Source of the DNA: JBGPJM01 sp041485385
GTDB lineage: Bacteria; Planctomycetota; Phycisphaerae; Phycisphaerales; UBA1924
Reading direction: 5' to 3'
Length of the DNA stretch: 12,291 bases
NCBI GenBank assembly: GCA_041485385.1
Contig: JBGPJM010000150.1
Coordinates: 1 to 12,291, forward strand
Of this stretch, positions 1-6,361 are shown piece after piece. How positions within the stretch are numbered: position 1 is the first letter of the stretch; every line of letters begins with the position of its first letter. The notes below the pieces were generated by a model. It worked only from the letters and a program-made list of their open reading frames with translations. It ran no database searches and was not told the origin of the DNA. The position numbers and the translations under genes are program-made.

Positions 1-19
1 AGCAGTGAGCAGTGAGCAG
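1..19. repeat. Short tandem heptamer repeat at window start
   Basis: The window opens with AGCAGTG repeated about 2.7 times. A related unit (GCAGTGGGCA, 9 of 10 bases identical to GCAGTGAGCA here) recurs inside mnmG at 909-918. The tract is non-coding and probably the edge of a larger intergenic repeat that starts outside the window. Confidence 0.5.
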
Positions 20-157
20 AAGAGGGGGTGGAGGACGTGGGTGGGTCGCGGTCAGACCTCTGCGGCACCACTGCGCCGCGGGAGGGGTGGGGGAGACTTG
101 GGAGAGGGGGAACGAGGGCGACGAGTGGTGGCACCCGGAGGAGGGGCCCCGCCGCGT

Positions 158-177
158 GCCCGAGCTTGCGCTCGGGG
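158..177. other. Stem-loop upstream of mnmG
   Basis: A 7-bp perfect stem (CCCGAGC at 159-165 with GCTCGGG at 170-176) closes a TTGC loop, about 20 bases before the mnmG start. No T-tract follows, so it does not look like a standard intrinsic terminator. It could be a leader structure, or a repeat hairpin left from the gene upstream. The rest of 20-197 is G-rich with no recognisable gene; an open frame in phase with mnmG runs through it but its composition is not protein-like. Confidence 0.4.
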
Positions 178-197
178 CTCCCTACGCTGTTGATGTG

Positions 198-2156
198 ATG
201 CGTGAGTACCGGGTCATCGTGATTGGTGGGGGGCATGCGGGGGTGGAGGCCGCGTGGGCGGCGGCGAATCTGCTGCCGGAGGCGGGGTCGGTGGCGCTGA
301 TCACGCTGGACCCATCGAAGATGGGGGTGATGTCGTGCAACCCGGCGATCGGGGGGCTGGCGAAGGGGCAGATCGTCCGCGAGATCGATGCGATGGGCGG
401 GCTGATGGGGCTGGCGACGGATGCGACGGGGATCCAGTTCAAGGTGCTGAACGCGTCGAAGGGGGCCGCGGTGCGTGGGCCGCGGGCGCAGTGTGATAAG
501 CATGCGTATGCGGAGGCTGTGCAGGGGCTCATCGCCTCTCGCCCCGAAATCGAAGTCATCGCCGGCGCGGTCGAGCGCCTGGTGGTCGAGCGTGGTTGCA
601 TTACTGGTGTGGTCGTCGCGACAGTCTCTCTGTCGGCTTCCGCCGTCGTTCTGACCACGGGCACGTTCATGCGCGGGCTGATGCATACGGGTGAGCAGAA
701 GACACCTGGCGGGAGGTTCGGCGAGGCGCCGGCTGTTGGGATCTCTGGTGCGCTGAGGGAGCTGGGGTTCGAGCTCGGGCGGCTGAAGACGGGGACGCCG
801 CCGCGGCTGAAGCGTGACAGCCTCGACTGGGAAGCGCTGGAGAACGCTCCCGGTGACGCTGAGCCCACGCCTTTCAGCGATCTGACGGAGCAAGGCAATG
901 GGGTATGGGCAGTGGGCAATGGAGGAGGGGAGAGGCGATTCCCGGCGCTGGAGCAGGTGGATTGCCGCGTGACGCAGACTACGGCGGCGATTCATGAGCA
1001 CATACGGGCGAACATTCATCGGGCGCCGATGTACTCGGGGCAGATCGAGTCGGTGGGGCCGCGGTACTGCCCTTCGATCGAGGACAAGGTGGTGCGGTTC
1101 GGGGAGCGGGAGAGCCACCACGTGTTCCTGGAGCCGGAGTCGCTGCGGGATGACTGGATCTACTGCAACGGGATCTCGACGAGCCTGCCGGCGGATGTGC
1201 AGGATGTGATCGTGCGCTCGATGCCCGGGTGCGGGCGGGCGGAGATCTATCGGTATGGGTACGCGGTGGAGTACGACATGGTGCGGCCGCACCAGATCGC
1301 GGCGACGGGGATGACCAAGCTGGTCGAGGGGCTGTTCCTGGCGGGGCAGATCAACGGGACGAGCGGGTACGAGGAGGCCGCGGGGCAGGGGCTGGTGGCG
1401 GGGATCAACGCGGCGCGGCGGGCGCTGGGGCGCGTGGGGGTGACGCTGGGGCGCGATCAGGCGTACATCGGGGTGCTGATGGATGACCTGGTGACGAAGA
1501 CGCCGCTGGAGCCGTACCGGATGTTCACCAGCCGCGCGGAGCACCGGCTGATCCTGCGGGCGGACAACTCGGCCGATCGGCTGACGCCGCTGGCGATCGA
1601 GCTGGGGCTGCTGGACTCGACGGAGCTGGGATGGCGGCGGAAGGAACTGTTTGCGCGGCGGAGGGAGGACCTGGCGGCGATCGGGCGGGCGATCGATACG
1701 ACGAAGGTGGAGGGTGTGCCGCTGGCGGATCTGGTGAGGCGGCCGGGGTTTGGGGTGGGGGAGTTGGCTGGGGCGCTGGCGCCGGGCCACGCGGCGCTGA
1801 GCGCCCGGCACTCGGCACTTCTCACGGCGCACACCGATCGGGTGTACGCCGCGTACATCGTGCGGCAGCAGGCGGAGATCAAGCGGCACGCGGAGCTGGA
1901 GCGGCGGAACATCCCGCGGACGGTGGACTACCGGGTGCAGAGTTTCAGCGTGCTGAGGACGGAGGCGCGCGAGGCGCTGGCGCGGTTCCGGCCGGAGACG
2001 TTCGGGCAGGCGGCGAGGCTGGAGGGGATCACGCCGGCGGACATCACGCTGCTGGCGGTGTTGCTGAAGCGGGAGACGAGGGCTGGAGGGAAGACCAATG
2101 CGTCCACAGAGAACACAGAGGTGGACACAGAGGCGACAGAGGGGGAGTTGGGATGA
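198..2156 (+). CDS. mnmG: tRNA uridine-5-carboxymethylaminomethyl modification enzyme MnmG (GidA)
   Basis: FAD-dependent enzyme that works with the GTPase MnmE in the cytoplasm to install carboxymethylaminomethyl groups at U34 of tRNAs reading split codon boxes. The chosen ATG gives 652 residues and puts the FAD motif GGGHAG at residues 10-15. Family signatures follow: SCNPAIGG with the conserved cysteine at residue 47, the second conserved cysteine at 256 (VDCRVT), LKTGTPPR, GPRYCPSIEDK, NGISTSLP, and GQINGTSGYEEAA near the second FAD contact. No good Shine-Dalgarno is visible. The frame stays open upstream to position 12, but that extension (rich in G, R and E) precedes the FAD motif by over 60 residues and looks non-coding. 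Two oddities stand out: about 15 extra residues before Cys256 (around GNGVWAVGNGGGERR) and a tail rich in T, E and N encoded by an intergenic-type repeat. MnmE is not in the window. Identity is very secure; the exact start is slightly less so. Confidence 0.97.
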   Translation: MREYRVIVIGGGHAGVEAAWAAANLLPEAGSVALITLDPSKMGVMSCNPAIGGLAKGQIVREIDAMGGLMGLATDATGIQFKVLNASKGAAVRGPRAQCDKHAYAEAVQGLIASRPEIEVIAGAVERLVVERGCITGVVVATVSLSASAVVLTTGTFMRGLMHTGEQKTPGGRFGEAPAVGISGALRELGFELGRLKTGTPPRLKRDSLDWEALENAPGDAEPTPFSDLTEQGNGVWAVGNGGGERRFPALEQVDCRVTQTTAAIHEHIRANIHRAPMYSGQIESVGPRYCPSIEDKVVRFGERESHHVFLEPESLRDDWIYCNGISTSLPADVQDVIVRSMPGCGRAEIYRYGYAVEYDMVRPHQIAATGMTKLVEGLFLAGQINGTSGYEEAAGQGLVAGINAARRALGRVGVTLGRDQAYIGVLMDDLVTKTPLEPYRMFTSRAEHRLILRADNSADRLTPLAIELGLLDSTELGWRRKELFARRREDLAAIGRAIDTTKVEGVPLADLVRRPGFGVGELAGALAPGHAALSARHSALLTAHTDRVYAAYIVRQQAEIKRHAELERRNIPRTVDYRVQSFSVLRTEAREALARFRPETFGQAARLEGITPADITLLAVLLKRETRAGGKTNASTENTEVDTEATEGELG

Positions 2157-2232
2157 GTGTTGAGAACTCGGGGCCTTTCACACAGATCCTCTCTCTGTGA
2201 TCTCTGTGTTACCTCTGTGTTCTCTGTGGACG
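2101..2232. repeat. Long inverted repeat built from CACAGAG units, overlapping the mnmG 3' end
   Basis: The arms at 2101-2122 and 2211-2232 are perfect 22-bp reverse complements. Pairing continues imperfectly inward (ACACAGAG and ACAGAG blocks at about 2125-2140 against about 2193-2208), giving a potential stem near 40 bp around a loop of roughly 50 bases. Each arm is itself a series of CACAGAG-like units. The left arm encodes the last residues of MnmG, and the stop (2154-2156) lies in the loop. It occupies the whole mnmG/antiporter gap and could end mnmG transcription or protect its 3' end. Similar CACAGAG-rich hairpins are, to my knowledge, common between genes in several bacterial lineages; that is recall, not a search. 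Confidence 0.8.
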
Positions 2233-2260
2233 GATTTGGGGCGGGGTACCATGCGTGCGA

Positions 2261-4108
2261 ATGCTGGTCCTGGGATCGACAACCGAGCACGCGGGGTCGG
2301 ACACGGTGCTGGCGCTGCTGGTGATCCTCGCCGCGGCGGCGGCGGTGACGATGCTGGCGCGCCGGATCCGGCTGGCGACCATCCCCGGGTATCTGATCAC
2401 GGGGGCGATCATCGGGCCGTTTGCGCTGGGGCTGGTCTCGAACCCGCAGAGCATCCAGTCCATCTCCGACCTGGCGATCCTGATGCTCATGTTCACCGTC
2501 GGTCTGCACCTGGACCTGGGCGCCGTGCGCGGCGGGCTGGTGCCGGTTCTGGGGCTGGGCGTGGTCTCGACGCTGGCGAGCGTGCTGCTGGGGTGGCCCC
2601 TGGGGATGGCCGCGGGGCTCTCGGCGCCGGTGGCGCTGACGGTGTCGATGGCGCTGTCGATGTCGTCGACGGCGGTGGTGCTGCGGCTGCTGCAGCAGCA
2701 TCGCGAGACGCACAGCATGCACGGGCGCGTGTGCTTCGGCGTGCTGATCACGCAGGACCTGCTGGCGCTGGTGATCCTCGCGCTGCTGCCGCCGCTGGCC
2801 GAGTGGTCGGGCTCGGGCCTGCGCGGCATCGCCGGGGAGCTGCATCAGGACGTGGCGCTGGCCGGGCCGCACTCGCTGCGGCTGATCCAGGCGGGCGCGC
2901 TGGCGCTGGGTGGGATCGCGCTGATGATCATCCTCGGGCGGGTGCTGCTGCCGCGGCTGCTGGCGGAGGCGGCCAAGGACAAGAGCGCCGAGACGCTGCT
3001 GGTGCTCTCGGCGGCGCTGGCGCTGGGGGCGGCGGTGCTGACGGGGGCGCTGGGATTCAGCCCGGAGCTTGGGGCGTTCCTGGCGGGGTTCCTGCTGGCG
3101 TCGACGCCGTTCCGGCACCAGCTCTCGGGGCAGCTTGCGCCGATGCGCGACCTGTTCATGGCGGTGTTCTTCACGGCCGTCGGGCTGGAGCTCGATCTGC
3201 ACGCGGTGGTGGCCAACTGGTGGCTGATCGCGCTGGGGCTGCCGGCGCTGCTGATTGTGAAGGCGCTGGCGATCGGCGCGTCGACGTGGGCGGCGGGGGC
3301 GACGGCGCCGACGTCGGCGCTGGCCGGGGTGTCGCTGGCGCAGGCGGGGGAGTTCAGCCTGGTGATCCTCGCGGCGGCGGGGCCGGCGACGGAAGGGGGG
3401 AGCGGGTACGGGATCATCCCGGCGGCGGCGAGCGGGCCGGTGATGGCGCTGGTGGTGCTCTCGCTGATCATCACACCGGGGCTGTTCGAGCTGGGGCACC
3501 GGCTGCGGCCGCGATTCGCGTCGATCCCGCCGGCGCGATGGCTGATCAGCCCCGATCTGCGCGAACACGCGGAGCCGGGCTCGCAGCCGGCCCCCGAGAA
3601 CGACCCACAGCCGTCGTCGCCGCGGCACGTCATCATCGCCGGGTTCGGCGTGGTGGGTCGGAACATCGCCGAGCACTTCGGGGCGCGCGGGATCCCGTTC
3701 ACGGTGATCGAGCTGAACCCGGCGACGGTGAAGCGCCAGCAGCAGCTGGGGCGGTCGATTATTTTCGGCGACGTGGCGAACGCCGAGGTGCTGGAGTCGG
3801 CCGGGATCCGGCGGGCCGACGCGGTGATCCTGACGATCCCCGATGACGATGCGACGCTGCGCGCGTGCCGCGTGATCCGGTCGCTGGCGCCCAAGGTGTT
3901 CATCGCCGCGAGGACGAGCTACTTGAGCCGCGCGATCCAGGCGACTGAGCTGGGCGCCGACCAGGTGACGGTGGAGGAGGTGGCGACGGCGCGGGATATG
4001 GCGGCGCAGGTGATGGCGAAGCTGGGCGGGCCGCGGCCGGCGGTGGCTGTAAACGGCCAATCGGGCGCGGCGGCGCCCGCGGCGGCGGGGGCGGAGCCGC
4101 CGGCGTAG
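2261..4108 (+). CDS. Kef-type monovalent cation:proton antiporter (CPA2) with C-terminal RCK_N domain
   Basis: Inner-membrane exchanger, probably K+ or Na+ against H+, of the KefB/KefC/YbaL-like CPA2 family. From the ATG at 2261 it has 615 residues. About the first 415 form a dozen hydrophobic segments with family motifs: IPGYLITGAIIGP early, ITQDLLALV near residue 163 with the conserved membrane aspartate, GFSPELGAFLAGFLLA, AVFFTAVGLELDL, and AQAGEFSLVIL near 360. After a polar linker, a Rossmann RCK_N (TrkA-N) domain starts near 456 with the nucleotide-binding motif GFGVVG at 461-466; no RCK_C domain follows. The C-terminus is alanine/proline-rich. A GTG at 2255 is an in-frame alternative start, and neither start has a convincing ribosome site. 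No KefF/KefG-like partner is adjacent, so glutathione gating as in enteric Kef systems is unsupported. Ion specificity cannot be read from sequence. Confidence 0.93.
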   Translation: MLVLGSTTEHAGSDTVLALLVILAAAAAVTMLARRIRLATIPGYLITGAIIGPFALGLVSNPQSIQSISDLAILMLMFTVGLHLDLGAVRGGLVPVLGLGVVSTLASVLLGWPLGMAAGLSAPVALTVSMALSMSSTAVVLRLLQQHRETHSMHGRVCFGVLITQDLLALVILALLPPLAEWSGSGLRGIAGELHQDVALAGPHSLRLIQAGALALGGIALMIILGRVLLPRLLAEAAKDKSAETLLVLSAALALGAAVLTGALGFSPELGAFLAGFLLASTPFRHQLSGQLAPMRDLFMAVFFTAVGLELDLHAVVANWWLIALGLPALLIVKALAIGASTWAAGATAPTSALAGVSLAQAGEFSLVILAAAGPATEGGSGYGIIPAAASGPVMALVVLSLIITPGLFELGHRLRPRFASIPPARWLISPDLREHAEPGSQPAPENDPQPSSPRHVIIAGFGVVGRNIAEHFGARGIPFTVIELNPATVKRQQQLGRSIIFGDVANAEVLESAGIRRADAVILTIPDDDATLRACRVIRSLAPKVFIAARTSYLSRAIQATELGADQVTVEEVATARDMAAQVMAKLGGPRPAVAVNGQSGAAAPAAAGAEPPA

Positions 4109-4123
4109 GAGTGGATTTCGCGA

Positions 4124-4147
4124 GACGCCCCCCCCCGCCCCGGCGTC
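4124..4147. other. GC-rich hairpin between convergent genes
   Basis: GACGCC (4124-4129) pairs with GGCGTC (4142-4147) around a C-rich loop that includes a run of nine C (4128-4136, shared with the stem). It sits between the antiporter and UVR-gene stops and could help end transcription from either side, although there is no T-tract. Confidence 0.3.
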
Positions 4148-4167
4148 AGTCCTTCATCAGTCCTTCA
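4146..4167. repeat. 11-bp tandem duplication at the 3' end of the UVR-motif gene
   Basis: TCAGTCCTTCA occurs twice back to back (4146-4156 and 4157-4167). The inner copy carries the stop codon and last codons of the minus-strand UVR-motif gene; the outer copy lies just past the stop. The protein end is unaffected. Confidence 0.75.
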
Positions 4168-4909
4168 TCATGCGGAGCTCATCGCGGAGGATGGCCGCGA
4201 GCTCGTAGTTTTCTTCCTCGATGGCCATGGCCAGTCGCTGCTTGAGCTCGCCCTTCTCGCTGACGGGGAGCTTGGGGGTGAGGGAGTCGCGCATGCCCTT
4301 GAGCATCTGGACCTCGCTGGATTCGTCGAAGGTGTCTATCTGGCCGGTCTCGGAGAAGTGCTGTCGGAGGGCGTCGAGGCCCTCGTCGATGGCGTGGAGG
4401 GCGGCCTTGGGCTCGTTGTCCTTGATGGCCTGGCTGGCGAGGGCGCGGGCCCGCATCATGGTGATGTAGGGGCGGAACTGCTCGAGGATGGTGCGGTCGG
4501 ACTCGGTCTGGCCGTGCTTGGCGCAGAGGTCCAGGACGCGGAGGTTGCGGGTGGTGTCGCGCACGACGGCCTCGAAATCTTCCAAGACCATCATGCAGAC
4601 GTAGCGGTGGTAGTACTGCACGGCCTCCTCGCGGAGCTCGCGGCACTCGTCCTCGCTGAGGCTGAAGCCGGCGGGCGAACCCGATTGCGCGACGTTCTCG
4701 TCGAGGCGGGCCTCGTGGTACTCCAGCAGGCTCTCGTAGCCGCCGGGACGCTGACCGTCGGGGCGCCCGGTGACCTGCATCTGCATCATCCCGAGATCGA
4801 GGCGGAGCTGGACCCGCGGCTCGCCGTCGTCGCCCTCGATGATGCGAACGTTGATCTTGCCCGGCTCGTAGGGCCAGTCCTGCAGAAGTTTGGACAGATC
4901 GGAGCTCAC
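4157..4909 (-). CDS. UvrB/UvrC (UVR) motif-containing protein of unknown function
   Basis: Soluble, acidic protein of 250 residues. The N-terminal part (LSKLLQDWPYEPGKINVRII, then a beta-rich stretch ending near LGMMQMQVTGRPDGQ) leads into a helical middle of TPR-like character. The final 30 residues are a UVR motif, recognisable by KQRLAMAIEEENYELAAILRD. In UvrB and UvrC this motif mediates protein contact, and it also occurs in McsA-type adaptors of Clp proteases. There is no nuclease, helicase or zinc-finger part, so a repair role should not be assumed. The start is the GTG at 4909, preceded at six bases by GAGGA. An ATG-free extension to 4963 remains open but would lie upstream of this ribosome site. 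It converges on the antiporter gene and is divergent from the sigma factor gene. The partner protein is unknown. Confidence 0.85.
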   Translation of the reverse strand: MSSDLSKLLQDWPYEPGKINVRIIEGDDGEPRVQLRLDLGMMQMQVTGRPDGQRPGGYESLLEYHEARLDENVAQSGSPAGFSLSEDECRELREEAVQYYHRYVCMMVLEDFEAVVRDTTRNLRVLDLCAKHGQTESDRTILEQFRPYITMMRARALASQAIKDNEPKAALHAIDEGLDALRQHFSETGQIDTFDESSEVQMLKGMRDSLTPKLPVSEKGELKQRLAMAIEEENYELAAILRDELRMMKD

Positions 4910-4965
4910 GAAGAATCCTCGGAGAAAAACGCGCGCACGGGGGCTTGAACGGCGCGTAAGCACCT

Positions 4966-4971
4966 ACTATA
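4966..4971 (-). promoter_or_regulatory. Possible -10 element for the UVR-motif gene
   Basis: On the minus strand TATAGT matches five of six consensus -10 bases and lies about 57 bases before the GTG start. No good -35 is found at the usual spacing, so this is a weak call. It stands out because the surrounding DNA is GC-rich. Confidence 0.3.
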
Positions 4972-5003
4972 TCTTCGGGTGTCGAGAGACGATCGTTTCA
5001 CCC

Positions 5004-5032
5004 CTGACAACGGAACCGAGAATGTGTACCTC
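5004..5032 (+). promoter_or_regulatory. Weak candidate promoter for the sigma factor gene
   Basis: CTGACA (5004-5009, five of six to the -35 consensus) lies 17 bases before TACCTC (5027-5032), which matches the -10 consensus poorly. If real, the transcript has a leader of nearly 190 bases. Nothing better is visible in the divergent region. Confidence 0.22.
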
Positions 5033-5064
5033 ACGGCCCCATAACTGTCCGAGGTGGTGGTGTG

Positions 5065-5076
5065 GATCGGCCGATC
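5065..5076. promoter_or_regulatory. 12-bp perfect palindrome in the divergent intergenic region
   Basis: GATCGGCCGATC is a perfect dyad between the divergent UVR-motif and sigma genes. A shorter palindrome, ACGATCGT, lies at 4989-4996. They could be operator half-sites for a dimeric regulator, but chance is a real alternative in GC-rich DNA. The region 4910-5222 shows no plausible gene. Confidence 0.3.
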
Positions 5077-5160
5077 GTGGCCGGGAAGGTTCCTGCGGTC
5101 TCAAGCCGAAAACGTCACGGGTCGATGCAACCAGCTGCGGGAGGTAGACGAACGGAAGGA

Positions 5161-5206
5161 CGGCCGCCTCTTCTGTCGGGCGGCCGGTTCTCCGGCGGTT
5201 CTCGCC
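5161..5206 (+). promoter_or_regulatory. Two stem-loops in the leader of the sigma factor gene
   Basis: CGGCCGCC (5161-5168) pairs with GGCGGCCG (5179-5186) as an 8-bp stem with a 10-base loop. GGCG (5194-5197) then pairs with CGCC (5203-5206). Both lie directly before the AGGTGA ribosome site, so they could affect translation of the sigma factor. No T-tract follows and no known riboswitch class is recognised. Confidence 0.35.
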
Positions 5207-5222
5207 AAACAAGGTGACCCAC

Positions 5223-6158
5223 GTGCGTGCTGTGAATGCTACGGGAAGTCCGGCCAGGGCGGAGTTGCAGTCGGGTCTGCAGCTGTACCTGAAGCAGATC
5301 AACGAGACGCGCCTTCTGACCGCGGAGGAAGAGAAGGAGCTTGGGTGGTCGATCATCAACGACAACTGCCCGGCGGCGCGGGACAAGATGATCCGCGCGA
5401 ACCTGCGGCTGGTGGTGTCGATCGCGAAGAACTACTCGAACCGCGGGCTGGCGCTGCAGGACCTGATCGAGGAGGGGAACGTGGGGCTGATGCGGGCGGT
5501 GGAGGGGTTCGACCCGGCGCAGGGCGCGCGGTTCAGCACGTACGCGTCGTGGTGGATCAAGCAGGCGATCAAGCGGGCGCTGATCAACGCGGTGCAGCCG
5601 ATCCACGTGCCGGCGTACATGGTGGAGCTGATCGCGCGGTGGAAGCAGGCCTCGACGAAGCTGGAGCGCTCGCTGGGGCGTCCGCCGTCGCTGCCGGAGC
5701 TGGCCGAGGAGATGGAGCTTCCGCTCAAGAAGATCCGGATCATCAAGCGCGCGGTGAAGGCCTTCCGGGCGCCGGCCCAGGCGCCGATCGACGAGAACGG
5801 CGAGGTCATGAACCTGGGGGACATGCTCGCGGACGAGCGGAACGGGACGCCCCAGGATTGCATCCTCCGCGACGACGAGCTGAACACCATCCGGCGGCTG
5901 CTGGACGCCATCGACGAGCGTGAGGCGAGGATCCTGCGGCTGCGGTTCGGCCTGGACGGGCAGGAGCCGCTGACGCTCAAGCAGATCGCCACGGAGATCG
6001 GCATCAGCCGCGAGCGCGTGCGCCAGATCGCCGACGAGGCGCTGGCGAAGCTCAACGCGCAGGTCAACGACGAGAAGCCCAGCCGGTTCTTCCGCGAGCG
6101 GGACGAGGCCGACACCTCCCGGCGGCGCGGGCCGCACCGCCGCCGGGCCGCCAGCTGA
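5223..6158 (+). CDS. RNA polymerase sigma factor of the RpoD/SigA (sigma-70) family
   Basis: Directs core RNA polymerase to promoters. The 311-residue protein has region 1.2 (LQLYLKQINETRLLTAEEEKEL, residues 19-40), region 2 with the core-binding and -10-recognition helices (57-120, including DLIEEGNVGLMRAVEGFDP and FSTYASWWIKQAI), region 3 (about 125-205), and region 4 with the -35 helix-turn-helix (225-278, including LTLKQIATEIGISRERVRQI). It lacks region 1.1, so it is shorter than classic RpoD and could be the main sigma or a group 2 paralog. The C-terminus is a basic tail (SRRRGPHRRR). The start is the GTG at 5223, with AGGTGA five bases upstream; the GTG at 5214 is in frame but sits inside that ribosome site. 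It is transcribed alone, between a divergent promoter region and a strong terminator. Confidence 0.93.
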   Translation: MRAVNATGSPARAELQSGLQLYLKQINETRLLTAEEEKELGWSIINDNCPAARDKMIRANLRLVVSIAKNYSNRGLALQDLIEEGNVGLMRAVEGFDPAQGARFSTYASWWIKQAIKRALINAVQPIHVPAYMVELIARWKQASTKLERSLGRPPSLPELAEEMELPLKKIRIIKRAVKAFRAPAQAPIDENGEVMNLGDMLADERNGTPQDCILRDDELNTIRRLLDAIDEREARILRLRFGLDGQEPLTLKQIATEIGISRERVRQIADEALAKLNAQVNDEKPSRFFRERDEADTSRRRGPHRRRAAS

Positions 6159-6191
6159 TCAAACCCCGGCCCGGACGCACGGGCCGCGGGC

Positions 6192-6229
6192 GCAGGCCGC
6201 GAGACGAGGTCGCGGCCTGCTGTGTTTTT
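6192..6229 (+). terminator. Intrinsic terminator after the sigma factor gene
   Basis: A perfect 11-bp GC-rich stem (GCAGGCCGCGA at 6192-6202 with TCGCGGCCTGC at 6210-6220) with a seven-base loop is followed by TGTGTTTTT. It lies 34 bases after the stop codon. This is the clearest terminator in the window. Confidence 0.88.
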
Positions 6230-6315
6230 GGGGCCCGCGCCGCGGCTGGAGCGGCTCGGTGACGCGATCCGGCCCGCGGGCCCTTCGCCGCGCCCACGTC
6301 CGGGCCGGATGTTGC

Positions 6316-6321
6316 TACCAT
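6316..6321 (+). promoter_or_regulatory. Possible -10-like TACCAT before the secreted-protein gene
   Basis: TTGCTACCAT stands 40-50 bases before the start at 6362, with TACCAT at the -10 position. The same hexamer occurs at 2247-2252 just before the antiporter gene. No matching -35 element is found in either place, so this is only a weak hint of a lineage-specific promoter form. Confidence 0.22.
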
Positions 6322-6361
6322 CTCTGCTCCCCTTCCCGAGGCCTATGCGGAGCATGACGAC

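Noticed and set aside
12..197. N-terminal extension of MnmG in the same open frame
   Set aside because: It would add 62 residues of low-complexity G/R/E sequence before the FAD motif, which sits at the normal position when the ATG at 198 is used.
2096..2235. CRISPR array from the CACAGAG repeats
   Set aside because: Units are only 7-9 bases, spacers are absent, and the arrangement is a single inverted pair.
1928..4060. Long minus-strand open frame opposite mnmG and the antiporter gene
   Set aside because: Composition is dominated by R, Q, H and P, as expected for the antisense of GC-rich coding DNA, and both plus-strand genes are firmly identified.
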